Below are positions 26,101 through 35,265 of a stretch of 64,000 bases of DNA, piece by piece. The stretch comes from Methylobacterium adhaesivum. Its GTDB lineage: Bacteria; Pseudomonadota; Alphaproteobacteria; Rhizobiales; Beijerinckiaceae. How positions within the stretch are numbered: the first letter of the stretch is position 1; each line of letters begins with the position of its first letter. The stretch is taken from NCBI RefSeq assembly GCF_022179065.1, contig NZ_BPQD01000007.1:372001-436000 (forward strand), written 5' to 3'. Under the pieces are notes generated by a model that searched no databases, was not told the origin of the DNA, and was given only the letters and a program-made list of their open reading frames with translations. Position numbers and translations under genes: made by a program.

Positions 26101-27760
26101 CCGTCGCCACGATCACCACCACCGTCAACCCTTCCGCCTTCAGGGCGGCGAGGTATGCGAGGGTGTGGTCGTGGACCCGTCCGTCGGGCGTGTAGGTCAC
26201 GAAGAAGCAGACGTCCCGATCGGCCAGGGGCGGCGGGTCGCGGCGGATCTCACAGGGGATGTCCGTGACCGCGCAGACCTCGCTCCAGCGGTCGGGCGGG
26301 CGCGGCAAGCGGCCTTCGGCGTGACCGCCGGTTACGTAATGCTGCAGCGGATCGACGCCGGCGTGCAGGACGTCCTGATGGTGGGCGAGGTAGAATTCCC
26401 GGTCGACGAGGGGGCTCGGGTCGCGGCTCTCGCGGGCGCCGGCCGAGAGGTAGTGGAGCAGGGGGTTGATGGTGCCGTTGTCGAGGCGGCTCTCGTGCTG
26501 ACGCGTATACCAGGCGGAGTCGAAGAACAGGTTCGGGTCCCGTCCCTCGGCGGCCCCGTAGGTGAGGTAATGAACCAGCGGATCACGCCCCGCCTCGATC
26601 ACGTCGGGGCTGTGGAGCGCGTAGTGGCGCGGGTCGAACAGGGGATGCGGGCTGCGCCCCTCGCGGTAGCCGTTGGCGACGTAGTGGGTCAGGGGTTCCA
26701 GGCCGGCCGCGGCGACGTCCTGATTGGTACGCCGGTAATGGTGGATGTCGAACAGGGGATGCGGGTTGCGGCCCTCGATCCAACCGTGGACGAGGTAGTG
26801 GCGCGCCGCCGGCACGTTCTCCTCCGCCACGTCGGAATTGACGTCATAGTACCATGCCGGATCGATGAGCCGATGGGAGCTGAGCCCAGCGGGACCGCCC
26901 CGGTGAAGAAAGTCGGCCAGGGGCGAGGCCAGGGGCTCCCCACGAAGATCGGCTCCGGCGACCTGCTCGCGATACCAGTCGGGATCGAACAGGGGATGCG
27001 GCCGCAGCCCCGCCGCTTCGCCGGTCCGCGCGTAGTGGATCAAGGGATTGCTGGCACCGCCCGCCAGTTCGGGCACGCTGTCGAAATACCAGTAGAGGTG
27101 GAAGAATGGGTTCGGATTGTGCTCGCGCCAGCCCCCGGCGACGTACTGGGCCAGGGGATTGATGCCGGAGGCGACGGATTTCGCGTGCGCCTCGCGGTAC
27201 CAGACGTCGTCGAACAACGGGTGCGGCCAGGTTCCCCGGCCCGACAGGTAATGGACGAGCGGCGCGCGTCGCGCCTCCGGATGACGGGCGACGTACCAGG
27301 CCGTGTCGAACAAGGGGTGTGGGTCGCGGCCCTCGCGGGCGCCGTGTTCGATATAGTGAATGAAAGCGTCGCGGTTCGATCCGACCACGTCGCGATAGGT
27401 GTCGCGATACCAGCGTGCGTCGAACAGGGGGTGCGGGTCGCCGCCCCGGTCTGACAGGAAGTGCCCCAGGGGATCGTCCGCCGCCTCGGAATGGATCGAG
27501 GCATACCAGACAGGATCGAACAGGGGATGCGGGCTCCGGCCCTCGCGTGCGCCGTTCTCACTGAAATGGCGCAGGGGATCGATGCCCTCTGCCGCAACGT
27601 CCGGATGAGTCGAGAGGTAGTAGGCGCGATCCAAGATCTTGTCGTAGAGACGGATCGTCTTGGGTGAGGGCCGCGTCGCACGGGACTTCGACAGGCCCAC
27701 GATCGTCCGGGATAAGCGCCGCATGAAGTCCTGCTCGAGCCGTGCGAACGGGTTTCGCAC
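23189..27760 (-). CDS. Giant multi-domain glycosyltransferase (RgpF-like and WsaF-like) with N-terminal repeats
   Basis: A protein of about 1,523 residues. Residues about 38-495 hold twelve units of 32-40 residues, with the pattern [FV]D-x2-[WHF]Y, HY or HF, G-x2-EGR, PHPL. Residues about 515-770 and 840-1100 are two rhamnan-synthesis-F-like domains (VCFFVTYTPDG; NHGWDFAAW; TNDSIYGPV in the first; DLYVSTDT, PNIGRDIAPTI, HIHSKKSPHD in the second). A proline-rich linker separates them. Residues about 1150-1510 resemble WsaF-type GT4 rhamnosyltransferases (LPTLHPKHIFGGITTALR). The first codon is GTG; an ATG 12 codons later has AGGA upstream. It probably builds or modifies a surface polysaccharide, perhaps rhamnose-containing. 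Confidence 0.85.
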   Translation of the reverse strand: MRNPFARLEQDFMRRLSRTIVGLSKSRATRPSPKTIRLYDKILDRAYYLSTHPDVAAEGIDPLRHFSENGAREGRSPHPLFDPVWYASIHSEAADDPLGHFLSDRGGDPHPLFDARWYRDTYRDVVGSNRDAFIHYIEHGAREGRDPHPLFDTAWYVARHPEARRAPLVHYLSGRGTWPHPLFDDVWYREAHAKSVASGINPLAQYVAGGWREHNPNPFFHLYWYFDSVPELAGGASNPLIHYARTGEAAGLRPHPLFDPDWYREQVAGADLRGEPLASPLADFLHRGGPAGLSSHRLIDPAWYYDVNSDVAEENVPAARHYLVHGWIEGRNPHPLFDIHHYRRTNQDVAAAGLEPLTHYVANGYREGRSPHPLFDPRHYALHSPDVIEAGRDPLVHYLTYGAAEGRDPNLFFDSAWYTRQHESRLDNGTINPLLHYLSAGARESRDPSPLVDREFYLAHHQDVLHAGVDPLQHYVTGGHAEGRLPRPPDRWSEVCAVTDIPCEIRRDPPPLADRDVCFFVTYTPDGRVHDHTLAYLAALKAEGLTVVVIVATDGLSRPLPEALESLDGLLVRINHGWDFAAWAAAIATFPDVWKARSLILTNDSIYGPVDRADFAQVIERVRTSEADLVGLTDSYQARPHLMSYFIGLTRTGLAAPAIRRHWADVRSIRDKLEVIKAYEMTPLAHWKAEDVAVEVLFPTADDVPLAVNPTLVRWRELLARGFPFLKVQLLRDTLEQADPTGWETVLDGNPALRGAIERHLAVVAPKAMIAPKLVPAPGPEVDAGAQPEDEPEAATAPAMKPQPTLRPVPAPRRRFKRNTAARTFYGATQSMRPREATDLALEVPFAYGPDARGGPVAVVMHVFYPEMMPELLARIAHIPVRADLYVSTDTSEKQAAIAASAADYANGTVEVRVFPNIGRDIAPTIIGFQDVFARYDIFLHIHSKKSPHDPRFAPWRDYLLDNLLGSPEVVASVLRLLAEEDVGLVFSQHFGEVRPLLNWGYDFDLAKDLLARAGITLRKDYVLDFPSSSFFWARSAAVKPLLDIGLDWGDFPAEAGQIDGTLAHAIERSLLYFAESAGFRWTKVARVGTGTDETLVPVPTEADVAPGLVRVYRPLLGNPLRPYQQRHLFPEVTPVATRSDPSPRPRLNLVLPTLHPKHIFGGITTALRTFEGLAAALGDGFDRRIICGYVPIDLETMAGMPDYRLVSLGSPYDAFPRTIVDVYDIDGGELPIRAGDIFMPTAWWTASGSELFQAAQGRYHGRELPVLYLIQDHEPGFYGWSSNFSMSRATYAHPDKTIALINSEELANYMLRHYALTDASIVRYAANQKIRNALSVKKRERIILVYGRPSTPRNCFETLCAGLSLWQQAEPTVAAEWRIVSAGEDYDPARAGGVYNLEVCGKLTLEDYADVLSRASVGISLMVSPHPSYPPLEMAHAGLRTITNAYECKDLSARSPNLTSLDILTPDALADALSRIVREAEAEIGRVRPFCEIAPLPCPLPDYDPAALAERLRGLVEAPGKA
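26280..27650 (-). repeat. Twelve tandem HPLFD/HY/EGR coding repeats
   Basis: Within the giant glycosyltransferase gene, a unit of about 96-120 bases is repeated in frame twelve times. Encoded landmarks are PHPLFD at the junctions, then WY, a HPDV-like step in several copies, HY or HF, and G-x2-EGR. Copies have diverged in DNA sequence, so this is an old protein-level repeat. Single copies of the same unit occur at about 54.8 kb and 57.2 kb. Confidence 0.85.
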
Positions 27761-27847
27761 GGGCGTTCGTTTGGCATATCCGGCAGGCCCGGTCCACGCT
27801 GGCGCCGGCCCACGTCATCGGTCCTCGATGCGTGGGCCTTCGGTGGA

Positions 27848-28099
27848 TCAGTGCCGCTTGCGGTCCGACTGACCGTCGGAAGAGCCGCCGACGGGGACGG
27901 GATTGCGCCCCTGCTCGGCGTCGCCCGCCTTCCAATCCGCCTTGCGCTGCGCATCCGTCAGGCCGCCGGGGGTCATGTCCGTGACGGCCGCCTGATCGGC
28001 CGTGTGGCCGCCGCCGCCCACGGCCGGCGCGCCGGGGGTGCCGACATCGTCGTCGGGCTTGCGGGTGGCGGCATCCGTCGGATTGGTGCGATCGGCCAT
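27848..28099 (-). CDS. Small hydrophilic hypothetical protein
   Basis: An 83-residue protein beginning MADRTNPTDAATRKPDDD. It is rich in glycine, aspartate and alanine, lacks hydrophobic stretches and is probably disordered. The C-terminal half has a K-A-D-W-K helix-like segment (TDAQRKADWKAGDAEQG). I do not recognise it. It starts 4 bases after the stop of another small hydrophilic gene, so the two form an operon. Confidence 0.6.
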   Translation of the reverse strand: MADRTNPTDAATRKPDDDVGTPGAPAVGGGGHTADQAAVTDMTPGGLTDAQRKADWKAGDAEQGRNPVPVGGSSDGQSDRKRH

Positions 28100-28103
28100 G
28101 AGC

Positions 28104-28442
28104 TCACTCGCCTTCGTCGCTGCCGACGGGGGCGGTCGCCCGGTCGATGGCCTCGGCGGCGGCGCCCCGGGGAGACCCGGCGGCCTGGGCGGCGTCGCCG
28201 ATGCGGCGCAGGTTCTCAGGGGGCGTCTCGGCCTCCGTCGCGTCGGTGGCATCGGACCCCGGCGTTCCGGAGGCGATACGGGCGGTCTCGGCCTCCCCCG
28301 AGGGATTTCCTTTGAGATCGCCCTGGGTCCGGGTGGCAAGACCGATGTCGCGGGCATTGTCCTGGCCGAGATCCTGGCCGTTGCGATCGGCGTAGGCGTC
28401 GAAGTCCTTCAGCGAGGGGCGCTCGCCCGTTGCGTCGGTCAT
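28104..28442 (-). CDS. Small acidic hypothetical protein
   Basis: A 112-residue, hydrophilic, acidic protein (MTDATGERPSLKDFDAYADRNG...). It has no signal peptide or membrane segment and looks disordered. The start has GGAGGA at good spacing. It leads a two-gene unit with the next small gene. A near-match to the EcfG promoter lies 25 bases before its start codon. I do not recognise a family; a stress-protective hydrophilic protein is possible. Confidence 0.65.
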   Translation of the reverse strand: MTDATGERPSLKDFDAYADRNGQDLGQDNARDIGLATRTQGDLKGNPSGEAETARIASGTPGSDATDATEAETPPENLRRIGDAAQAAGSPRGAAAEAIDRATAPVGSDEGE

Positions 28443-28467
28443 GGGTGTCCTCCGTGGTTGGAGGGAC

Positions 28468-28492
28468 AACGGGCCTCCGGGACCCCGGTTGC
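28468..28492 (-). promoter_or_regulatory. Possible EcfG-type promoter (one mismatch)
   Basis: On the minus strand: GCAAC, 16 bases, CGTT. The consensus is GGAAC-N16/17-CGTT, so one -35 base differs. The -10 element lies 25 bases before the start of the small acidic gene. Confidence 0.35.
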
Positions 28493-28549
28493 CTCGCGGC
28501 TCCTCACAAAGCACGTGGGCCGGGCACCGATGGCGCCCCAGGGATGAAC

Positions 28550-29803
28550 TCAGCCGGGACGACCGAGATCGGCGCGGGCCGCCCGCAGCACCGCGCGATC
28601 GGCCGGGATGGAGAGAGCCGCCTCGGCCCGTTCGAGGGCGAGATCGGCATGGTGTCGCGCCACGCGGGCGAACTCCGTATCCCCCATGTCATGCAGGGCG
28701 GCGAGGGCCTTCTGCAGGCGCAGGCCGACCATCACCGAGGCGGCCCCATCGCGGGCGATCGGGCCGAACGCATCCTCGAACAGCTCGTCCGTGGCGAGGC
28801 CGGGAACCCGCAGGCGGCGATAGCGTGGCTCCGCCGGCGCCTTGGCCCGACTCTCGCTCCACAGGGCCAACACACGAACCAGCGTTCCGATCACGTCGAC
28901 GACGGTACCCGGATCGTTGATGGCGGAGGAGAGAGCCCGCGAGGCCACTTCGGTGAGGACGATGACGCCGAAGCGCGGATCGTCGTCGAAGCTGCGGCGG
29001 TCCCCGATGACGAAGGCGTCGGCGAGGCGCGTCCGCAGGGCGTCGTCGGTCGGGCCGTCGATCTCGGCCAGCAGACGGCCGGGATGGACGAACCGCCCCG
29101 GCAGGGCGGCGACGTGGACGGTGAGCCCCGCCGCGTCCGCCAAAGTCTGGAGCGCAGCCCCGTCGACATGCTGGACGTAGCCCGTGCGCGCGGCCACGAT
29201 CCGGGTCGCTCCGGCGGGCGCCGGGCACCAGGGCAAGCCTCCGAGATAAGGGGCGTCCGCCCGCCGCTGGATGGCGGCGCTCGCGGCGGTCTCGATGGCG
29301 TCGATGGTCTCACCGACGCGGCCGAGGTGGGACAGGGTGTCGATCCAGCGCACCAGGGTCGCGACCACCAGGGCGAGGACGAGGAGCGTGAGGCCGAACA
29401 GGATGACGCGGCCCTGCTCGCCGTAGATGTGCGCCTTGAGGGCGATGAGGCCGACGACGCTGTAGACGAAGGCGCCGATGAAGCTGCCCACGGCCGTCTG
29501 GGCGCGGGTGTCCTCCATCAGCAGGGTCACGGCGCGCGGCGTCGCGGTGTTGGTGGCGCCGCCATACGCCTGGACCATGGTGGCAAGGGAGAACGTCGCC
29601 ACCGGCAGCATGCTGGTGGCGAGGAGCGACAGGATCTGATCGACGGCGCCCGCGCCGATGGAGTTTCCCAGATCGGGCGGGATCAGGGGCGCGAGCACCG
29701 CCGAGGCGAGGGCGGCGCCCACGCCTCCCACGCTGAACAGGGCGACCCGAACCCAGGGCCGACGAGCCCCGCGCCGCAGACGATAGAATGCCGTGGAGAC
29801 CAA
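28550..29803 (-). CDS. DUF2254 membrane protein
   Basis: A 417-residue protein of the DUF2254 family. Four hydrophobic segments lie in the first 165 residues (VRVALFSVGGVGAALASAVLAPLIP; SMLPVATFSLATMVQAYG; FIGAFVYSVVGLIAL; VILFGLTLLVLALVVATLVRW). A large cytoplasmic part follows, with GYVQHVDGAAL and SRALSSAINDPGTVVDVIG, the latter a family hallmark. The function is unknown. It stands alone, 107 bp upstream of the small acidic gene pair on the same strand. Confidence 0.85.
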   Translation of the reverse strand: MVSTAFYRLRRGARRPWVRVALFSVGGVGAALASAVLAPLIPPDLGNSIGAGAVDQILSLLATSMLPVATFSLATMVQAYGGATNTATPRAVTLLMEDTRAQTAVGSFIGAFVYSVVGLIALKAHIYGEQGRVILFGLTLLVLALVVATLVRWIDTLSHLGRVGETIDAIETAASAAIQRRADAPYLGGLPWCPAPAGATRIVAARTGYVQHVDGAALQTLADAAGLTVHVAALPGRFVHPGRLLAEIDGPTDDALRTRLADAFVIGDRRSFDDDPRFGVIVLTEVASRALSSAINDPGTVVDVIGTLVRVLALWSESRAKAPAEPRYRRLRVPGLATDELFEDAFGPIARDGAASVMVGLRLQKALAALHDMGDTEFARVARHHADLALERAEAALSIPADRAVLRAARADLGRPG

Positions 29804-29922
29804 GGGATCACGCGGCTGGAGGAATCACGCGGATCGCGGATCGAGGCTCCGATGAGCCCGAACGTGCGAGCCCATCGGATCGGGTGGACGGGATCCGGCG
29901 CGAGCCGGCCCCGCCCGGGGTC

Positions 29923-30897
<975 letters not shown>

Positions 30898-31429
30898 GGT
30901 GATCTCCTGTCGCGGACGTTTCGGTGTCGCGCCGGAGATATCGCGTCGGTGTGAGCGAGGCAATCGCCAACAGCCTGGACACAAAGGGAAATCTTCTCCA
31001 TTCCCAAGGCCCCCTCGCGCCCCCAGATATTTCATGTCGCAAAGTGCGGCGATCTTGGAATTTCCTTCCCCGACGCACGGTTCAGGACAAGCGCTCCACG
31101 GTCATGCCCGCGGACAGCCGGGCCTCGAGGACGCGCTGCGCTGGCGTTGCGACGCAGCACGGCGATTCGATCCGCGCCCGCGCTGCGAAGCCCGCCAGAC
31201 GACGATCGATGGCGTGCAGCAGGCCGTCGCGGGCGTGATCGACATCGGAGTTGCACAAGCCCCAATCGAGGAGCACGCCACGCGGGGCTCCACAGGGCGA
31301 CCCGCAGGGTTTCGGCCGCACCCGTGTTCCGGCTGGAATTCACGTGGGGGGGCAAGGCCCGACGATCAGACCCAAGGGGCCACGCCCGCCACGGCAACCC
31401 TGCCCGCACGAGTCTTCAGGCGACGGGCG
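30898..31429. other. Intergenic region upstream of cysK, possible small ORF
   Basis: These 532 bases contain the cysK promoter area. A possible minus-strand ORF runs from a GTG at 31321 to 31082 (79 codons, ending AGMTVERLS); its codons have high GC at third positions but it has no ribosome binding site or recognisable family. I do not see other content. Confidence 0.3.
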
Positions 31430-31624
31430 TCAAGCCCGCAGGAGGGCCGCGAACAGAACGGCGAGGGTGGCGAAGGCTCCGCTCGCCGAGGCGATCACCA
31501 GGGCACTCGGATGCGGCCCAGACAGAAACGTGTAGCGCGTGTCCTCGCGGGCGCCGTTGCGCACCCCGCGTTGTCCCGCGGTCCATTCCAAACGCGTTCC
31601 CATCGGGTTCCCCGTGCCTGCCAT
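31430..31624 (-). CDS. Possible small membrane protein
   Basis: A 64-codon frame ending in one hydrophobic helix (SALVIASASGAFATLAVLFA) after a polar, arginine-rich half. A second ATG at 31603 follows a GGGGA and may be the true start. I know no homologue. The hydrophobic tail would suit a tail-anchored or single-pass protein. Confidence 0.4.
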   Translation of the reverse strand: MAGTGNPMGTRLEWTAGQRGVRNGAREDTRYTFLSGPHPSALVIASASGAFATLAVLFAALLRA

Positions 31625-31739
31625 GACGGACAGCAGGCGCCGGGGGCATTGAAGGAGGGGTAAATCCGAGCGGGCGAGTCAGGATCGTCCTCAATGCGGG
31701 CTTAAGAGGGCTCGCCGAACGCCCGCCGCACCGGGCGGA

Positions 31740-32243
31740 TCAGAGCGCGCGGTCGAAGCGCAGCTCACCCTTCTGGCTCTTGATGACGAGCTGCGAACCG
31801 ACGAGGTCCCACTGCCCCGCCGTGCGCAGCGCGATGAAGAAATCCTGTTCGCTGGCGCCGAGGCCCTTGTCGCAGGGCTTCTTGGTCAGGGCCAGGGGTC
31901 CGACGGCGAGGTGCTGATCCTTCAGGGGGAAGGCGGTGGCCGCGAAGGTGTTGCAACCGCCGTAGCCGCGCGCGCGGTACTGCTTGTCGATGATGAAGCT
32001 CGGACGGTCGTTTCCGGTGAACGACTTGCCGTTGAGGCTCACGGCGGTCCAGGTGGCGTCGAGGGGAAAGATCTTTTCCTGCGCCTTGGCGGCGGGAACG
32101 TACTGCTTCTTCTCCGGTTTCTCCCGGGCGTCCTTGCCGAAACCCGTGACGTTGCCGCCCATCTGGGCCTGCACCCGGGTCGCGGTGACAACCGCACTGG
32201 ACGCGATGGCGCCGGCCATTGCGGCAATCAGGATCGCTCTCAT
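31740..32243 (-). CDS. META domain-containing exported protein
   Basis: A 167-residue protein with a signal peptide (cleavage near TRVQA, about residue 27). A basic linker is followed by a META/HslJ-like domain: WTAVSLNGKSF, then the GYGGCNTFAATAF cysteine-asparagine segment, ALTKKPCDKG, and a final LVGSQLVIKSQKGELRFDR strand pair. Members are periplasmic or lipoprotein-like and linked to stress or protease inhibition, with no fixed function. The start MRAILIAAMAG was chosen because it begins the signal peptide. Confidence 0.82.
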   Translation of the reverse strand: MRAILIAAMAGAIASSAVVTATRVQAQMGGNVTGFGKDAREKPEKKQYVPAAKAQEKIFPLDATWTAVSLNGKSFTGNDRPSFIIDKQYRARGYGGCNTFAATAFPLKDQHLAVGPLALTKKPCDKGLGASEQDFFIALRTAGQWDLVGSQLVIKSQKGELRFDRAL

Positions 32244-32554
32244 CCTCGGGCCCCTTCTTCGGTTCAAGCGCCAGGCGACTCACGGCGCCGCGGCGTCGGT
32301 GGGCGACGTTCGCCCGCCCCGACGGTCAAGATCTCATCGCGGAGCGAGCGTGTCCTCGCGCCATTCCGATAAGATTCCAGCGCAAATATGGTCAAGGCCG
32401 GGGTAACGACGATTCCGGGCTATCCCGCCCCATCGCACGGTCCGGCGTTGAACGAAGAGCGCGATCCTCCGTTGTCGTCGAGGCAAGGCCGATGGCTGGA
32501 ATGGACACGAGAGGTATCACGGTGGTGGGATCGGACGAGGGCGGAGCGAGCGGC

Positions 32555-32842
32555 ATGACGACCAACACCATGAGTCCGGCGCAGTCCCGCGCCGCCCGCG
32601 CCCTGCTAGACTGGTCGCCAGCCGACCTCGCGGCCAAGGTCGGCCTGAGCGAGGACGTGGTGACGGGCTTCGAATCGGGCGGGATCGAGCTGGCCTCGGG
32701 ACAGGTCGAGGCTCTGCGCAGCGCCCTGATGCAGGCTGGGGCGGTGTTCGCGGAGGACGGCTCGAACGGCGTCCGCCTCGGGACGCGGGGCGGCGACGAA
32801 GGCACCCGCCTCGGCGCTCTCACCACGGAGAACGATCGCTAA
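32555..32842 (+). CDS. Small XRE-type helix-turn-helix protein
   Basis: A 95-residue protein with an N-terminal XRE-like HTH (MSPAQSRAARALLDWSPADL, AAKVGLSEDVVTGFESG). The C-terminus matches the short alphaproteobacterial group ending in AVFAEDGSNGVRL. GGAG lies 8 bases before the ATG at 32555; an ATG at 32492 would add 21 residues. Such single-domain regulators are widespread and mostly uncharacterised. It is convergent with the oxidoreductase gene. Confidence 0.75.
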   Translation: MTTNTMSPAQSRAARALLDWSPADLAAKVGLSEDVVTGFESGGIELASGQVEALRSALMQAGAVFAEDGSNGVRLGTRGGDEGTRLGALTTENDR

Positions 32843-32884
32843 GGCGAAGGGACGGTACCCGCCGGCCGGCCTCCCCGAAAAACG

Positions 32885-34105
32885 TCAGCGTCCCGTGGCC
32901 AGGGCCTTGAGATCATGGCCGGGATCGGCGGCCGCGGCCGGGGTGAGGGCGAGCCCCTGGGCGAGGATGCGCCGGGCGGCCATGTGGTCGCCGGGCCGGT
33001 CCACGGTCTCGACGGCGCTGAGGCGTCCGTCGCGGAAGCGGAACACGCAGAGGCCCGCCGGGACGGGACGTACCACGCTCGTATCCGCCGGGGCCGCGAG
33101 CCCGGCGATCTGCAGCTTGTGCGGTCCTTGATCGCTCCAGAACCACGGCACCGCATCGTAGACCGCGGGACGCCCAGTGAGGCGGGCGGCGAGGCAGCGG
33201 CCTTGGTCGAGGGCGTTCTGAACGGATTCGATCCGGACCGGGGCCCCGTCGGCGAACCGGCTCGGCGCGCGGGCGCAATCGCCGATGGCGGAGATCGCTG
33301 GATCGTCGGTGGCGAGGACCGCGTCGACGTGGATGCCGTCGCCCACGGTGAGCCCCGCCGCCTCGGCCAGCTCCTGGTTCGGCACCACGCCGATGCCGAC
33401 GAGGACGAGATCGGTTGCGATGGCGCTGCCGTCGCCGAGGCGCACGGCCGTGGCCCTGCCCTCCCCTTCGACGGCGACAATGCCGGTTCCGAACAGGAAA
33501 CGTACGCCAGCCCCCGCGTGGGCGCGGGTGAAATACGCCGCCGTTTCGGCCGAGACCGCCCGCGCCATGGGGCGGTCGGCCGCCTCGATCACCGTGACGG
33601 CGAGCCCCCGCGCGGCACAGATGCCGGCGAATTCGAGGCCGATGAAACCGGCGCCCACGATGACGACGGACTGGGCCTCCGGAAGGGCGGCCTTCAGCCG
33701 GTCCGCGTCCGCCCGGCTGCGCAGCTGGAACACGCCGGCCAGCCCGGCGCCTGGCACGGGTAACGCCCGGTTGCGCGTCCCCGTGGCGAGGACGAGGTGA
33801 TCGTAGGCCACCGCCTCTCCGTCCGCGCAGAGGAGGCGCCGACCGGGTCGGTCGATGGCGACGGCGCGCAGGCCGGGGCGATGGTGGATGTGATGATCGT
33901 CGAAATAGGCGGCCGGGCGCAGTTCAAGACCGGACGCGGTGATCTTGTCGGCCAGGTAAGCCTTCGACAGGGGCGGTCGCTGGTAGGGCAGGTCCGACTC
34001 GTCGCCCACGAGAGTGATGGGATCGGCGTAACCGGCCTCGCGCAGAGATGCGGCGAGCTGGAACCCGGCCTGACCGGCGCCCACGATCACGACACCGGCG
34101 CTCAT
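32885..34105 (-). CDS. FAD-dependent ferredoxin reductase-type oxidoreductase
   Basis: A 406-residue flavoprotein. It has an FAD-binding Rossmann motif (VVIVGAGQAGFQLAASLREAGY), the PYQRPPLSK segment typical of rubredoxin/ferredoxin reductases, an NAD-binding Rossmann motif (VVIVGAGFIGLEFAG) and the second FAD motif (DDPAISAIGDCA). A C-terminal reductase-type domain follows (AVPWFWSDQGPHKLQIAG). It would pass electrons from NAD(P)H to a ferredoxin or Rieske protein. Its ATG overlaps the cbbR stop by 4 bp, so it is co-expressed with the Calvin-cycle regulator. The redox partner is unknown. Confidence 0.87.
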   Translation of the reverse strand: MSAGVVIVGAGQAGFQLAASLREAGYADPITLVGDESDLPYQRPPLSKAYLADKITASGLELRPAAYFDDHHIHHRPGLRAVAIDRPGRRLLCADGEAVAYDHLVLATGTRNRALPVPGAGLAGVFQLRSRADADRLKAALPEAQSVVIVGAGFIGLEFAGICAARGLAVTVIEAADRPMARAVSAETAAYFTRAHAGAGVRFLFGTGIVAVEGEGRATAVRLGDGSAIATDLVLVGIGVVPNQELAEAAGLTVGDGIHVDAVLATDDPAISAIGDCARAPSRFADGAPVRIESVQNALDQGRCLAARLTGRPAVYDAVPWFWSDQGPHKLQIAGLAAPADTSVVRPVPAGLCVFRFRDGRLSAVETVDRPGDHMAARRILAQGLALTPAAAADPGHDLKALATGR

Positions 34106-35058
34106 GCCTCGAACTCCGCGGTGACCGCCGAGACCCGTGGCGTCAGGGCGATCTGGGGCAGCCAGCGCCCGCCGTCCTTGACCACGTAATCCCAGCACGC
34201 GGCGGCGGCGGGGCCGAGCACCTTGTCGGCCCGGCGCACGGCGTACCAGTCGCGCCGGATCGGCAGGCCCTGGACGTCGAGGAGAACGAGGCGTCCGCTC
34301 CCGAGCTCGGCCGCCACCGTGTGGGCCGAGATGAGGGCGATGCCCAGGCCCGCCATCACCGCCTGCTTGATGGTTTCATTGGAGCCCGAATCGATCCCGA
34401 GGCGGGCACGCTTGATCATGATGCCGTGCATGAACTCCTCGAACACCGTACGGGTGCCCGAACCCTCCTCGCGCACGAGGAAGGATTCCTGGGCCAGATC
34501 CTCGCGGCTCAATCCGGTCCGCCCGGCCAGGGCGTGGCTCGGGGCGGCGACGACCACGATGGGATGGACCCCGAAGGTCTCGGCCTCGATGGCGAAATCG
34601 CGCGGCGGCCGGCCCATGATGGCGAAATCGATGTCGTAGTTGCGCAGGGCCTCGACCATGTTGCCCCGGTTGCCCACGGCGAGGTTGATCTCGACGGCCG
34701 GGTGATGCCCGACGAAGCCCGAGATGATGCCGGGCGCGAAATATTTGGCCGTGGAGACCACGCCCATGGCGACCCGGCCGCCGGCGCCGCCCTTCAGGGT
34801 CTCCAGCCGGTCGGCGCAGGTTTCCAGCACGGTGTTGATGCTGTCGATGGCCCAGAGCATCTCCCGACCGGCATCCGTGGGGCGTAGCCCCGTGGGTGTC
34901 CGGTCGAACAGCAGTAGGCCCGCCTCCTCCTCCAATTGGCGGATGCGCGCGTAGAGGGCGGCCGAGGTCACGTTGAGTTCCTGGGCGGCTCGGGTCATCG
35001 TGCCCAACCGGGCGACGGCCGCGACGGCCTGGAGCTGCTTCAGGGAAAGGTTGCGCAT
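34102..35058 (-). CDS. cbbR: LysR-family regulator CbbR
   Basis: A 318-residue LysR protein. The N-terminal winged HTH (LSLKQLQAVAAVARLGTMTR) precedes an effector domain very like CbbR: GVVSTAKYFAPGIISGF, AIMGRPPRDF, REEGSGTRTVFEEFM and GSNETIKQAVMAGLGIALIS. CbbR proteins activate Calvin-cycle operons in response to metabolites such as RuBP or PEP. It is divergent from cbbF, as usual. In Methylobacterium-type bacteria the related regulator QscR controls serine-cycle genes, so its targets may extend beyond this locus. Confidence 0.9.
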   Translation of the reverse strand: MRNLSLKQLQAVAAVARLGTMTRAAQELNVTSAALYARIRQLEEEAGLLLFDRTPTGLRPTDAGREMLWAIDSINTVLETCADRLETLKGGAGGRVAMGVVSTAKYFAPGIISGFVGHHPAVEINLAVGNRGNMVEALRNYDIDFAIMGRPPRDFAIEAETFGVHPIVVVAAPSHALAGRTGLSREDLAQESFLVREEGSGTRTVFEEFMHGIMIKRARLGIDSGSNETIKQAVMAGLGIALISAHTVAAELGSGRLVLLDVQGLPIRRDWYAVRRADKVLGPAAAACWDYVVKDGGRWLPQIALTPRVSAVTAEFEA

Positions 35059-35069
35059 CAGGCGGTTTT

Positions 35070-35103
35070 AGTTTTTTTGGAACTGCCCGCAAGTTTTTTC
35101 AAA
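35070..35103. promoter_or_regulatory. Direct repeat next to cbbR, probable regulator site
   Basis: AGTTTTTT occurs at 35070 and 35092, each followed by a short A-rich end, with a 22-bp period equal to two helical turns. It lies 12-45 bases upstream of the cbbR start in the cbbR-cbbF divergent region and is far more AT-rich than its surroundings. LysR proteins bind T-N11-A type sites; assignment to CbbR is inference. Confidence 0.5.
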
Positions 35104-35148
35104 TCCCTGTTTCGTCGAAGGCCGCGCCGCCTGGCGCACCGGTTTCGT

Positions 35149-35162
35149 GAGGAAGCTTCCTC
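35149..35162. promoter_or_regulatory. Perfect 14-bp palindrome in the cbbF leader
   Basis: GAGGAAGCTTCCTC is a perfect palindrome about 104 bases before the cbbF start. It could be a protein-binding site or an mRNA hairpin. Confidence 0.4.
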
Positions 35163-35265
35163 CGGTGCTCTGGTTGACTCCGGCCCTCTCGTGGCAAGGA
35201 AGCGGGAACTCGAAGGGGCCGACGGCCCGCTTCGGGACGATGCATGTTCGAGGGAAGGTGAGCCC

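Noticed and set aside
26280-27650. Repeats in the giant glycosyltransferase as tetratricopeptide units
   Set aside because: The aromatic WY/HY positions, PHPLFD junctions and 32-40 residue spacing do not fit the 34-residue helical TPR pattern.
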